Origin: Rikenellaceae bacterium
GTDB taxonomy: Bacteria; Bacteroidota; Bacteroidia; Bacteroidales; Rikenellaceae
NCBI GenBank assembly: GCA_902363575.1
Contig: CABJAJ010000001.1
Coordinates: 62,001 to 126,000, forward strand
Direction of reading: 5' to 3'
DNA length: 64,000 nt
In this document: piece after piece, positions 9,131 through 16,499 of the stretch
Numbering within the stretch: position 1 is the stretch's first letter
Layout: each line of letters starts with the position of its first letter
The notes under the pieces: generated by a model
Seen by the model: only the letters and a program-made list of their open reading frames with translations
The model's database searches: none
Told to the model about the DNA's origin: nothing
Position numbers and translations under genes: made by a program

Positions 9131-10162
9131 ATGACTCTCGATGAACAAGCGATCCTGCGTCTGAACGACCTGCTCCGCGAGGCGGGCCGGCGTATCGTGA
9201 TCGTCTCGCATACTAATCCCGACGGGGATGCCGTCGGATCGTCGCTCGCATGGGCCGAAATCCTGCGCGGCATGGGACACCGGGTTCTGTGCGTGGTGCC
9301 CAACAAATACCCCTATTTCCTCGACTGGATGACCGGTATCGAGGAGGTGGTCGTCTATAAAACCGACACCGAGGGGCGCGCAGCGCGCGCCGTGGAGGAG
9401 GCCGACCTGATCTTCTGCCTCGACTTCAACGCCATCTCGCGCCTGGAAAACCTGAGCGACGTCATCGAATCCAACACCACCGCACGGCGCGTGCTGATCG
9501 ACCATCATCTGGCCCCGGATCCGGGCTTCGAGCTAATGTTTTCGCACCCCGACGCTTCGAGCACCTCGTTCATCGTGTACAAAATCATCGAGCGTCTGTG
9601 CGGCACCGGGGCCATCACCCCGGCCATGGCCGAGGCGATGTACGTCGGCATGATGACCGACACGGGCAATTTCTCGTTCTCGTTCCTCACACCCGACCTC
9701 TACCGCGCCGTCGCCGTGCTCGCCGAAACAGGCATCGACCTGCCCCAGATCCACAACAACGTCTATAACGCCTTCACCGAAGGGCGCGCACGCCTGTTCG
9801 GGTACGCCATCAACCGCAAGATGGAGATCATCCAGGACGGGACGGTGGCCTACATGTCGCTGCTCGAAAGCGAAATGCGGCGTTTCCAGTTCCAGCAGGG
9901 CGACAGCGAGGGTTTCGTAAACTATGCCCTCACGATCAAGAAGGTCAAAATGTCGGCCATGTTCGTGGCGCACCGCAAGTTCATCCGCATCTCGCTGCGC
10001 TCGCGCGGCGACGTGGACGTAAACCTCTTCGCCCGCAAATACTTCAACGGCGGCGGACACCGCAATGCGGCCGGCGGCAAGTCGTTCGATACGATGCAGC
10101 AAACCATCGACCACTACGTGCGTTCGGTCGCGGAGTTCGCCCGCAACGGCTACCTGGGCTGA
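9131..10162 (+). CDS. nrnA: DHH/DHHA1 phosphoesterase, NrnA-type (nanoRNase/pAp phosphatase)
   Basis: The 343-residue protein belongs to the DHH family that degrades 2-5 nt RNAs (and in many cases pAp or cyclic dinucleotide products such as pApA). The DHH domain shows SHTNPDGDAVGSSLAW (metal-binding Asp residues), LIFCLDFN, and the name-giving Asp124-His125-His126. The C-terminal DHHA1 domain ends with GGGHRNAAGG, the substrate-binding glycine motif. Length is typical (310-345). It has its own promoter and is followed 1 bp downstream by a LysR regulator, so the two are likely co-transcribed. NrnA versus other DHHA1 subtypes cannot be separated by eye. Confidence 0.9.
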   Translation: MTLDEQAILRLNDLLREAGRRIVIVSHTNPDGDAVGSSLAWAEILRGMGHRVLCVVPNKYPYFLDWMTGIEEVVVYKTDTEGRAARAVEEADLIFCLDFNAISRLENLSDVIESNTTARRVLIDHHLAPDPGFELMFSHPDASSTSFIVYKIIERLCGTGAITPAMAEAMYVGMMTDTGNFSFSFLTPDLYRAVAVLAETGIDLPQIHNNVYNAFTEGRARLFGYAINRKMEIIQDGTVAYMSLLESEMRRFQFQQGDSEGFVNYALTIKKVKMSAMFVAHRKFIRISLRSRGDVDVNLFARKYFNGGGHRNAAGGKSFDTMQQTIDHYVRSVAEFARNGYLG

Positions 10163-10163
10163 T

Positions 10164-11051
10164 ATGGACGATTTCCGGCTTAGGGTTTTCATCGCTGCGG
10201 CCAAGTCGCTCAGCTTCACGCGATGCGCTGAGCAGCTTTACATCTCGCAGCCGGCCGTGAGCAAGCACATCGGCGAGCTGGAATCCCGCTACAAGGCCCA
10301 GCTCTTCGAGCGGCACGGCAGCCGCCTCGTCCTCACCGACGCGGGACGCACACTGCTCGCCTATGCCGAGCGCATCACCGACGAATACCGCAAGCTGCAA
10401 TACGAAATGAGCCTCAAGACCGACCGCGAGGGCGGCCGCCTGCGGCTCGGAGCCAGCAGCACCATCGCCCAATACCTCCTGCCGCGCGTGCTGGCGCGGT
10501 TCACCGCCCGCTTCCCCGACGTGCGGGTTTCCCTGATCTCGGGCAACAGCCAGCAGATCGAACAGGCCCTCGCACGCCACGATATCGACCTCGGGCTGGT
10601 CGAGAGCGCCAGCCACCACCAAGGGCTGCACTACATGAAATTCGTTCCCGACGAACTGGTGCTGGTGGCGGATGCTGCGGGCGCCTACGGTCGGTGCGAG
10701 GAGGTGACCCTCGACGAACTGTGCCGGATGCCGCTCGTACTGCGCGAGCAAGGGTCGGGAACGCTCGAGGTCATCGCCCGCTACCTTGCCGACAGGGGCA
10801 TCCGGCTCTCCGCGCTGCGGGTGGTCATGCAACTGGGCAGCACCGAGAGCATCAAGTCATTCATCCTCAACAGCGATACGGTAGCCATCGTCTCCGTCAT
10901 GTCGGTTTTCGAGGAGCTGCGCAGCGGTAAAATGCGTGTGATCGAGATCGAGGGATGCACCATCGAGCGGGATTTCTCGTTCGTGCGCCTCGACGGTCAA
11001 ACCGATGCGCTGGCCGACCGCTTCATCGAATTCGCCCGCAACACGCTTTAA
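10164..11051 (+). CDS. LysR-family transcriptional regulator
   Basis: The protein has 295 residues from ATG 10164. The N-terminal winged helix-turn-helix (residues 1-60) carries the classic LysR pattern FIAAAKSLSFTRCAEQLYIS followed by QPAVSKHI. Residues about 90-290 form the periplasmic-binding-protein-like effector domain (SSTIAQYLLPRVLARF is typical of the CysB/CysL/YeiE branch). Such branch members often control sulfur or anion transporters. The YeiH-family permease at 16500 could be a target, but it is not adjacent, so this is a weak inference. The start 1 bp after nrnA suggests co-transcription, with no divergent target gene as LysR regulators usually have. Confidence 0.92.
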   Translation: MDDFRLRVFIAAAKSLSFTRCAEQLYISQPAVSKHIGELESRYKAQLFERHGSRLVLTDAGRTLLAYAERITDEYRKLQYEMSLKTDREGGRLRLGASSTIAQYLLPRVLARFTARFPDVRVSLISGNSQQIEQALARHDIDLGLVESASHHQGLHYMKFVPDELVLVADAAGAYGRCEEVTLDELCRMPLVLREQGSGTLEVIARYLADRGIRLSALRVVMQLGSTESIKSFILNSDTVAIVSVMSVFEELRSGKMRVIEIEGCTIERDFSFVRLDGQTDALADRFIEFARNTL

Positions 11052-11056
11052 CGGAA

Positions 11057-11081
11057 AACCCCGACCGTCGAGGCCGGGGTT
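11057..11081 (+). terminator. Hairpin after the LysR gene
   Basis: AACCCCG (11057-11063) pairs with CGGGGTT (11075-11081), 5 bp after the stop. There is no U-tract, so it is a weak call. The remaining gap to 11229 shows nothing else I recognise. Confidence 0.45.
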
Positions 11082-11229
11082 CGGATCCGTCACTTTCCTT
11101 GCGCCGGGTTCGGTGATCCGGTCGCGGAGGTTTCTGCCGTAACGCGATCGAAACAGGGGATATTCCGCTCACCGGTCAGGAGGCATTGAAAACTCTGTCA
11201 CGAAATCAGAGGTCGTTTTTCATTACACC

Positions 11230-11936
11230 CTATCTGATGCTGCGGGTCGGAATACAGGATATTTCGTAAACCTGTTCCTCCGGGAACGCAAACTTCATCC
11301 TGATTTTGAATTTCAGCCGGTGCTCGTCGATCACATCGGGTGTTTTCTTGAAATAAAAAGAGAAATCGGGCCTGATAAGCCTGAAATCCTCCGTGGTCAT
11401 TTCCGAAAGCTTCTTGGCCTCCCAGCTTATCTCCCCCTGGTAGCCGTTGTCGATATAATCGGCATACGAAAATATGCTGAGTTCGATCAGATCGTTCAGC
11501 AGCGTGCCGGCGGGATGCGCCTCGTCCCAGGCTTTATTGCTCGTCACATCGATCGACAGAATTTCAATATATAATGCGATTATCCCGATATGAAGATAAT
11601 AAGAGGTGTCAAAATAGGTCTCGCGACGATCACCGTATCGCTCGGCCGCCCATAGGAAGAGTCCCGCATTGGTGGATACCTTCAAAAAGGATCCTGGTAA
11701 TAGACCGGATCGACGATTTCAAACCTTATGCCCTGGTCGTCGAGCCGCTGCCCCGGATAGAGCGGGTCGGTTTGCTTGATGATCGAGAGGCCGAATTTCC
11801 CATCGGCATATTGACCGATATAGAAAGGGGTGCTTAACCTATAATCTCCCGGTCCGGGATTGGGCCAAGGGTTGTCGTCTTTGTCGCAGGCCGTGAACAG
11901 GAACAGGGATGCGAATATCGCTAAAATGTTTTTCAT
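11230..11936 (-). pseudogene. Third C10-linked HPAG-type lipoprotein, broken by a frameshift
   Basis: Two abutting frames form one paralogue of the genes at 12136 and 12895. Frame one (11936-11682, 84 aa) has a lipoprotein signal (MKNILAIFASLFLFTAC) and ends VYYQDPF-stop. Frame two (11685-11230) continues with KVSTNAGLFLWAAERYGD, then the family hallmark TSNKAWDEAHPAG and SYADYIDNGYQG. Adding one T to the T5 run at 11684-11688 (A5 on the plus strand) restores a single frame reading QDPFLKVSTN, matching the neighbours' QDPNLEEPVNT. It may be a true null mutation, a sequencing error in a homopolymer, or a slippage switch. It lies last in the minus-strand C10 peptidase operon. Confidence 0.75.
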
Positions 11937-12135
11937 GGCTGTAATTATTGAACAGGTGATGTGTAGGTGATAATTTCCAGTCTCCCGCTATAATCGCCGG
12001 GGCCCTTGCTATTTTTATTGATAGTCGGCTTGTGATTTGTATCGAATATTCCGTCGGATTTTGGACCCGTCTTACCCCGCTTCGACCATAAACCCGACAT
12101 CTTTTGTTCAATTCAAACACGGACATGCACAGACT

Positions 12136-12876
12136 TTACGGTTCGACATCGAAATGGATTATCGAGCTCTCCTTGGTCGGAATGCACTCCACCGTTGCTG
12201 TCCGAACAGGTGCGCCGTAATCGGCTTCGATGCGGACGGTGATCTTGTGTTTCTGCACTTCGTCGGGGTATTTGCTGAAGTAGAGCATCGGCCAGCTCCA
12301 CCCGTCTGCCGAAACGATACTAAGCTCCTCCGGGGTAACTTCCGAAAGCATCTTGCACAAGTTTTGGAACTCCTCGACCTCGGGATCGTATCCGCTCAGA
12401 ATATGGGGCCCATAAGTCGTGACGCACAGGATGAGCAGATCGTTGAGCGGCGCGCCTGCCGGATGGTTCGCATCGAAGCGTTTGTTGCTCGTAACGGTTA
12501 TCGAGCGGCAGTTGAAAGCGAAAGCATGTTTGGTGCTCGGATAGTTATAAGGCAGAAGCATATCGTTTGATTTGGTATCCCCGTTCTTGAGGGCGCACTC
12601 CAGGTATTGTTCGGTATTGACCGGCTCCTCCAGATTGGGGTCCTGATAGAGAACGGTATTCCGGAAAACCAGCTTTAACCCTTCGTCATTGCACGTCGTC
12701 GAGAACCAGTCGGGTTCCTGCTTCTTGATCGTTTCCAACGTCAGGTCGCCGTCGAGGTAATCGGCAATGGTATGCGGACTGAAATATTGATAGGGCGCAG
12801 GATAAGAGGGCCCGTCGTCCTTTTCGCAGGCAGATATCAGCGAAACACAAAACAGAAAAAGAAAGGCGTTTTTCAT
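12136..12876 (-). CDS. C10-peptidase-linked HPAG-type lipoprotein (second in series)
   Basis: This 246-residue predicted lipoprotein starts MKNAFLFLFCVSLISAC, with lipobox Cys17. It shares with the paralogues at 12895, 11230 and 31707 an N-terminal acidic or proline tether, a segment with ECALKNGD in place of the paralogues' AERNGD, the hallmark VTSNKRFDANHPAGAPLNDLL, a following Y-x-x-x-I-x-S-G-Y motif, and a C-terminal beta region ending in VECIP. I do not recognise a named domain. The gene is 18 bp downstream of the previous paralogue in the C10 peptidase operon. By analogy with streptococcal and Bacteroides C10 loci, where small inhibitors sit next to the protease, a partner or inhibitor role is possible, but that is only inference. 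Confidence 0.8.
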   Translation of the reverse strand: MKNAFLFLFCVSLISACEKDDGPSYPAPYQYFSPHTIADYLDGDLTLETIKKQEPDWFSTTCNDEGLKLVFRNTVLYQDPNLEEPVNTEQYLECALKNGDTKSNDMLLPYNYPSTKHAFAFNCRSITVTSNKRFDANHPAGAPLNDLLILCVTTYGPHILSGYDPEVEEFQNLCKMLSEVTPEELSIVSADGWSWPMLYFSKYPDEVQKHKITVRIEADYGAPVRTATVECIPTKESSIIHFDVEP

Positions 12877-12894
12877 AGCGGTCGAAATTAACGG

Positions 12895-13560
12895 TCATTC
12901 CGTTTCCGGGTCATACGGCTTGGGGATACAGGTAACTGTGGGCGTATGGACCTTTCCGTCGGTGGTGGTGATGGTGAGCGTGAGGGTATGAGGCCCATGG
13001 GTTACGGGATCGGTGAGAAAGAAGAAATCCGGATTGGTGTAAAATCCGTGGAAGTGTACCACCTGCAATTCGTCGGGCGCGATTTGGTCGAGTCTTTTGG
13101 CGATGATATTCTTTTCGTCGCCTTGATAGCCGTTGAGAATGTATGCGGCATAAGAGGAGGCCTCTATTCGGATCAGATCATCGAGTGGCGTACCGGCAGG
13201 ATGGGTCTCGTCCCAATCGGTATCGCTGGTCAGATGCAGGGATCGGAAATTGTCGGCATATGCCATTCTGAAATCCCAATCGTAATCGGCCGGACGGTTG
13301 TAGCTCATATCGCCGTTGCGCTCGGCTATCGACAGGTATTCTTCTGCTTTGATTCCGGGGTATTTGTCGGGACTGCTGAGCAATTTCACGTTGTTTAGGG
13401 AAAGCGATATTCCTTTGTTTGCGTAGAGCGGAGAAAGTACGTATTCTCCTTTCACGTAGGTTGGAATGTAATGCTGCACGCACGGGCGGCTCTCTTCCTG
13501 TTTCGAGCAGGATGTGCAAATGATGCATGCCGCCGCTATGGAGAAGACCAGATTTTTCAT
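12895..13560 (-). CDS. C10-peptidase-linked HPAG-type lipoprotein (first in series)
   Basis: This 221-residue predicted lipoprotein starts MKNLVFSIAAACIICTSC, with lipidated Cys18. It carries AERNGDMSYNRPADYD, then ADNFRSLHLTSDTDWDETHP and AGTPLDDLI, then SYAAYILNGYQG, and a C-terminal beta segment (HTLTLTITTTDGKVHTPTVTCIP). The same order of motifs is seen in the paralogues at 12136, 11230 and 31707. It begins 1 bp after the stop of the C10 peptidase, so co-transcription is near certain. Function unknown; probably exposed on the cell surface or facing the periplasm next to the peptidase. Confidence 0.82.
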   Translation of the reverse strand: MKNLVFSIAAACIICTSCSKQEESRPCVQHYIPTYVKGEYVLSPLYANKGISLSLNNVKLLSSPDKYPGIKAEEYLSIAERNGDMSYNRPADYDWDFRMAYADNFRSLHLTSDTDWDETHPAGTPLDDLIRIEASSYAAYILNGYQGDEKNIIAKRLDQIAPDELQVVHFHGFYTNPDFFFLTDPVTHGPHTLTLTITTTDGKVHTPTVTCIPKPYDPETE

Positions 13561-13561
13561 C

Positions 13562-14977
13562 TCAGTAAACTTCGGTGTAGGTAAATATTTTCAGGTTATC
13601 ATCATATAAAGAGCCGCCATGGTTTTCACCATCAGCCGGTTCACGATCGACTCGTCCGGAAAGCGTATTGAACATGCCGATGGCATAATATCCGTCGGCA
13701 GTGCCTTTCCATCCGAAATTGCAATGCATCAAGGTTTGTTCTTGCGTTCCGATTTTCCTTTTGCTGCCATCAGAAAAATTAGCATATTGATTTCGCGTTC
13801 TGTAGAGCCATCCGTCTGCCAACCAGGCATGATGGGCTTTCCCGTTTTCCAAGAGTTTTTTTCCGTCGCCTCGGACAATAACTGCTTTTTTCCGATCCCA
13901 GAGCATAGTTCGCACGTATTTGAAGCGGAAGGTATGTTTATCAGCTCCCATATAGCCATAATCAGATATAAAACCTTTGATTTTTGTATAATTACAACTA
14001 CTGTTTTGCAACCCATAGTCTCCTATATTCATGCCTAAACCCCGACCACAGGCTCTTATTAAATAAGCAACAGCTAATGCTTCCTGAGTCGGGTTATTGG
14101 ATTCATTCAACAATTTCGGGTCGTTGATCGTCTTTTGAATCAAATCCCAACGAATCCTATAATCTCCAATCACTTCTGGTGCTGCATCCCGTATTATCTT
14201 GTTTGAACAAAACAGTTGAGCGGCAGCAACGGCAGTGCATCCAGTCACGCATTTCTGACCGTTAATCGCAGGACAATAGGCATTGAAAGGAGCGTTTTGC
14301 CCCCATTTGGTGCGAGTCATCGGCGGAGTATATTCGACCGGCTTCCATTCATCGACCGTATTACCGGTAAAAGTAATATCCACAGGACCCTGTTGCCATC
14401 CCAAATCCGTTATAGGCCCTGTCGGGATTCCGCCGCCTCCGCCAATGCCTCCTCCACCGATTCCACCCCCTCCGATTCCACCGATGCCGCCGATACCGGA
14501 CACATAATTCATCAGCATTTCATTGGGGAACGTGAACTCCTCGGGTGCGGTCTGACCGTTGGCGGCACGCACCAATTCCTCGGTCGTCAGAGACCCCTCG
14601 TCGGTCACGGCCAGCACCGCGGGCAGCCGGTCGTCGGCCCCCAGTACGGCATAGCCTGCGTCATCCTCGAAATTGACCACGTAAAGCAGGTTTTCGGGTT
14701 GTTCGCCCGGCTCGCCTGCCGAGCGCGTGAGGGCAAGCGCCTGTGCATGGAGGGTCTGCACCTGCGCAACCGTACGCACGCCGCCTGCGCGGGTGCCCTG
14801 CCCGTCGATCACCCCCAAAAGGTCGTCGAGTTCCCCGAGGGCTTGATCGATCGGCACCGCATGCCGGCCGACTGTCGGGGGCGGATCGGGATTCGGGAAT
14901 TCATCGGATTGAGGTTCCGAGCACGAAGTCAGGAAAAGACCCGCCGCCAGCAGAAGAAATAGTCTAAGCTGTTTCAT
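13562..14977 (-). CDS. C10-family (streptopain-like) cysteine peptidase lipoprotein
   Basis: The 471-residue protein starts with a lipoprotein signal peptide (lipobox LTSC, Cys19). Residues 35-155 are an inhibitory propeptide of the Spi/streptopain type (YVVNFEDDAGYAVLGADDRLPAVLAVTDEG). A glycine/isoleucine linker fills residues 161-184, and the catalytic domain follows: nucleophile Cys247 in TGCTAVAAAQ, catalytic His383 in AHHAWLADG, and the NFGWKGTADGYY segment equivalent to the Trp-containing oxyanion region of SpeB. All key residues are present, so it should be active. It heads a minus-strand operon with three paralogous lipoproteins. A promoter lies about 50 bp upstream. Substrate unknown; family members degrade host or competitor proteins. 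Confidence 0.9.
   Translation of the reverse strand: MKQLRLFLLLAAGLFLTSCSEPQSDEFPNPDPPPTVGRHAVPIDQALGELDDLLGVIDGQGTRAGGVRTVAQVQTLHAQALALTRSAGEPGEQPENLLYVVNFEDDAGYAVLGADDRLPAVLAVTDEGSLTTEELVRAANGQTAPEEFTFPNEMLMNYVSGIGGIGGIGGGGIGGGGIGGGGGIPTGPITDLGWQQGPVDITFTGNTVDEWKPVEYTPPMTRTKWGQNAPFNAYCPAINGQKCVTGCTAVAAAQLFCSNKIIRDAAPEVIGDYRIRWDLIQKTINDPKLLNESNNPTQEALAVAYLIRACGRGLGMNIGDYGLQNSSCNYTKIKGFISDYGYMGADKHTFRFKYVRTMLWDRKKAVIVRGDGKKLLENGKAHHAWLADGWLYRTRNQYANFSDGSKRKIGTQEQTLMHCNFGWKGTADGYYAIGMFNTLSGRVDREPADGENHGGSLYDDNLKIFTYTEVY
14424..14499 (-). repeat. In-frame glycine-codon repeat in the C10 peptidase linker
   Basis: Near-repeats of GGxATyGGxGG encode the Gly/Ile linker between propeptide and catalytic domain (residues about 161-184). 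Repeat units of 3-12 bp could expand or contract without breaking the frame. Confidence 0.6.
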
Positions 14978-15023
14978 CGCATGGAATTTAAGTTAAACAA
15001 AAACCGGGCAGGAGGTCTTTTTA

Positions 15024-15031
15024 CAAAGATA
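15024..15031 (-). promoter_or_regulatory. Promoter -7 box of the C10 peptidase operon
   Basis: On the minus strand TATCTTTG is read at 15031-15024, 46 bp before the ATG at 14977. A -33 element is not clear. Confidence 0.6.
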
Positions 15032-15204
15032 ATGAAAAAGGATGGGAAACCGACCTTACATCGGAATCACAAACTATTGATTTTCAATAGGGGTTATTGT
15101 TTATTTTCTTACACGTTTACAAATACGACTTTTCCAACAGGAAAAAGCGCAGGATTAGCCCTGTGCAGTTCGGCGGGTAAGAACGGACAGGGATGTCGAT
15201 CGGA

Positions 15205-15213
15205 GGGGGGGGG
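15205..15213. repeat. Nine-G homopolymer tract
   Basis: A G9 run on the plus strand, about 175 bp upstream of the C10 operon -7 box and 58 bp past the mdh terminator stem. It is one of two G9 tracts in the window. Confidence 0.9.
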
Positions 15214-15270
15214 CGTGCGGGAAAAATTTTCCGGCATAAGCGTCCGGACAACCTGCGATTAGCGGGGAAC

Positions 15271-15303
15271 AAAAAAATTCCGACCGGATCAGCCGATCGG
15301 AAT
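15271..15303 (-). terminator. Terminator of mdh
   Basis: Read on the minus strand, ATTCCGATCGG (15303-15293) pairs with CCGGTCGGAAT (15287-15277) with one G-T type pair, followed by a T7 run (A7 at 15271-15277 on the plus strand). It lies 22 bp after the mdh stop. Confidence 0.8.
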
Positions 15304-15324
15304 ATCTTTAAAATACAATGCAGC

Positions 15325-16323
15325 CTATTTCAGATGGGGGTTGAGCTTGTCCCACTCCCTTACGGGCGGAAGCAGCCCCATGTCGATCACCTCGTCGCGC
15401 AGCTTGCAGAGGTGCCGGTAGCTTTCGCAGAGGGTCTTGAGCTCTTCGGGGGTGCCGTGCGGCATTTTGCAATGGACGCCCTGGGAGTCGATGACGGTCT
15501 CCATCGCCATGAGGATATGATCGAACTCCCCGTTATCGACATAAACCCCGGCGGGATAGCAGAACGGCTCGCCCCCCATCGCCGCGGCGATCATCCGCAC
15601 CGAAAGGTAGGCCGGGCTCTGGAACGAGGAGCGTCCGCGCAGTTCGATGATGCGCTTGCCGCCCTGGATGACACGCAGCTTGATCTGCTCCCAGTCGCCC
15701 TCGGGAATCTCCCGCCCGATCAGCTCGGTAAGGGGCTCCCCGTGCACGTGCGCGGTGGAGGCGAAGACGGCCATCTGCTCGCCGTGGCCGCCATAGGTGC
15801 GGGCATCGGCGATTTCGTCGGGGCGGATGCGCAGGTAACGGGCCAGTTCGCTGCGCAGGCGGGTACTGTCGAGCGCCGCCAGCGTCGAGAGCTGCTGCGG
15901 CCGGATGCCGGAGTAGATGAGCGCGATGAGGCCCGTGATGTCGGCGGGGTTGAAAACCACCACCACATGCCGCACGTCGGGACAATAGCTTTTCAGGTCG
16001 CGCCCGAACTGGGCGGCGATCTGCGCATTTCCCTTGAGCAGGTCTTCGCGGGTCATGCCCGCCTTGCGGGCCGCACCGCCCGACGACACCACGTAGGAAG
16101 CGCCGCCGAGGGCTTCGGCGATATCGGAGGTATAGGTGATGTTCACCCCCTCGAAAGCGCAGTGGAAAAGCTCTTCGGCCACCCCTTCGAGCGCGGGGGC
16201 ATAGGGGTCGTAGAGGCAGAGATTGGGGGTGAGGCCCATCATCAGCGCCGTCTGCGCCATGTTGGAGCCGATCATGCCGGCGGCGCCGACGATCGTGAGT
16301 TTGTCTTGCGTAAGGAATTTCAT
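15325..16323 (-). CDS. mdh: Malate dehydrogenase
   Basis: This NAD-dependent lactate/malate dehydrogenase family protein has 332 residues from the ATG at 16323 (MKFLTQDKLTIVGAAGMIG). The upstream in-frame extension crosses the promoter and is rejected. The Rossmann GxxGxxG motif lies at residues about 11-17; SSGGAARKAGMTREDLL is the mobile loop with substrate-binding arginine; VVFNPADI and YGGHGEQMAVFAS carry the catalytic Asp/His region. It interconverts malate and oxaloacetate in the reductive fumarate branch used by anaerobic Bacteroidota. It is monocistronic with its own promoter and terminator. Lactate dehydrogenase is the family alternative, but length and sequence fit the Bacteroidota Mdh type. 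Confidence 0.9.
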   Translation of the reverse strand: MKFLTQDKLTIVGAAGMIGSNMAQTALMMGLTPNLCLYDPYAPALEGVAEELFHCAFEGVNITYTSDIAEALGGASYVVSSGGAARKAGMTREDLLKGNAQIAAQFGRDLKSYCPDVRHVVVVFNPADITGLIALIYSGIRPQQLSTLAALDSTRLRSELARYLRIRPDEIADARTYGGHGEQMAVFASTAHVHGEPLTELIGREIPEGDWEQIKLRVIQGGKRIIELRGRSSFQSPAYLSVRMIAAAMGGEPFCYPAGVYVDNGEFDHILMAMETVIDSQGVHCKMPHGTPEELKTLCESYRHLCKLRDEVIDMGLLPPVREWDKLNPHLK

Positions 16324-16353
16324 CGTAAGGTGTTTTATCGGTTGGTATGTCCT

Positions 16354-16361
16354 GCAAAAAT
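16354..16361 (-). promoter_or_regulatory. Promoter -7 box of mdh
   Basis: TATTTTTG on the minus strand, about 30 nt upstream of the mdh ATG. It matches the TAnnTTTG consensus. Confidence 0.6.
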
Positions 16362-16462
16362 AGTGCGCTTTTCCCGAAGGTGTTCCAAGCAAAAAGGCAT
16401 CGACAATAACCGTAGGTTATAACGGATAATAAAAAATGGTTGGGAACGGCGGAAATAAGGCC

Positions 16463-16474
16463 CTATCTTTGCCG
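16463..16474 (+). promoter_or_regulatory. Promoter -7 box of the YeiH-family permease
   Basis: TATCTTTGCC lies about 30 nt upstream of the ATG at 16500. It lies in a 176-bp divergent region shared with mdh. Confidence 0.6.
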
Positions 16475-16499
16475 CCGTCAAATCAAAAGTTATCGAAAT

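Larger units (their letters stand above)
14978..15324. other. Intergenic region between C10 operon and mdh
   Basis: The 347 bp hold the C10 promoter (15024-15031), a run of nine G at 15205-15213, and the mdh terminator (15271-15303). A 93-codon plus-strand frame at 14981-15262 crosses the promoter and G-run, lacks family features, and is not called. Confidence 0.6.

Noticed and set aside
14981..15262. A 93-codon plus-strand frame over the C10 promoter
   Set aside because: It crosses the promoter and the G9 run and has no recognisable family or start signal.
16324..16392. N-terminal extension of malate dehydrogenase
   Set aside because: It includes the TATTTTTG promoter box and moves the Rossmann strand away from the N-terminus.
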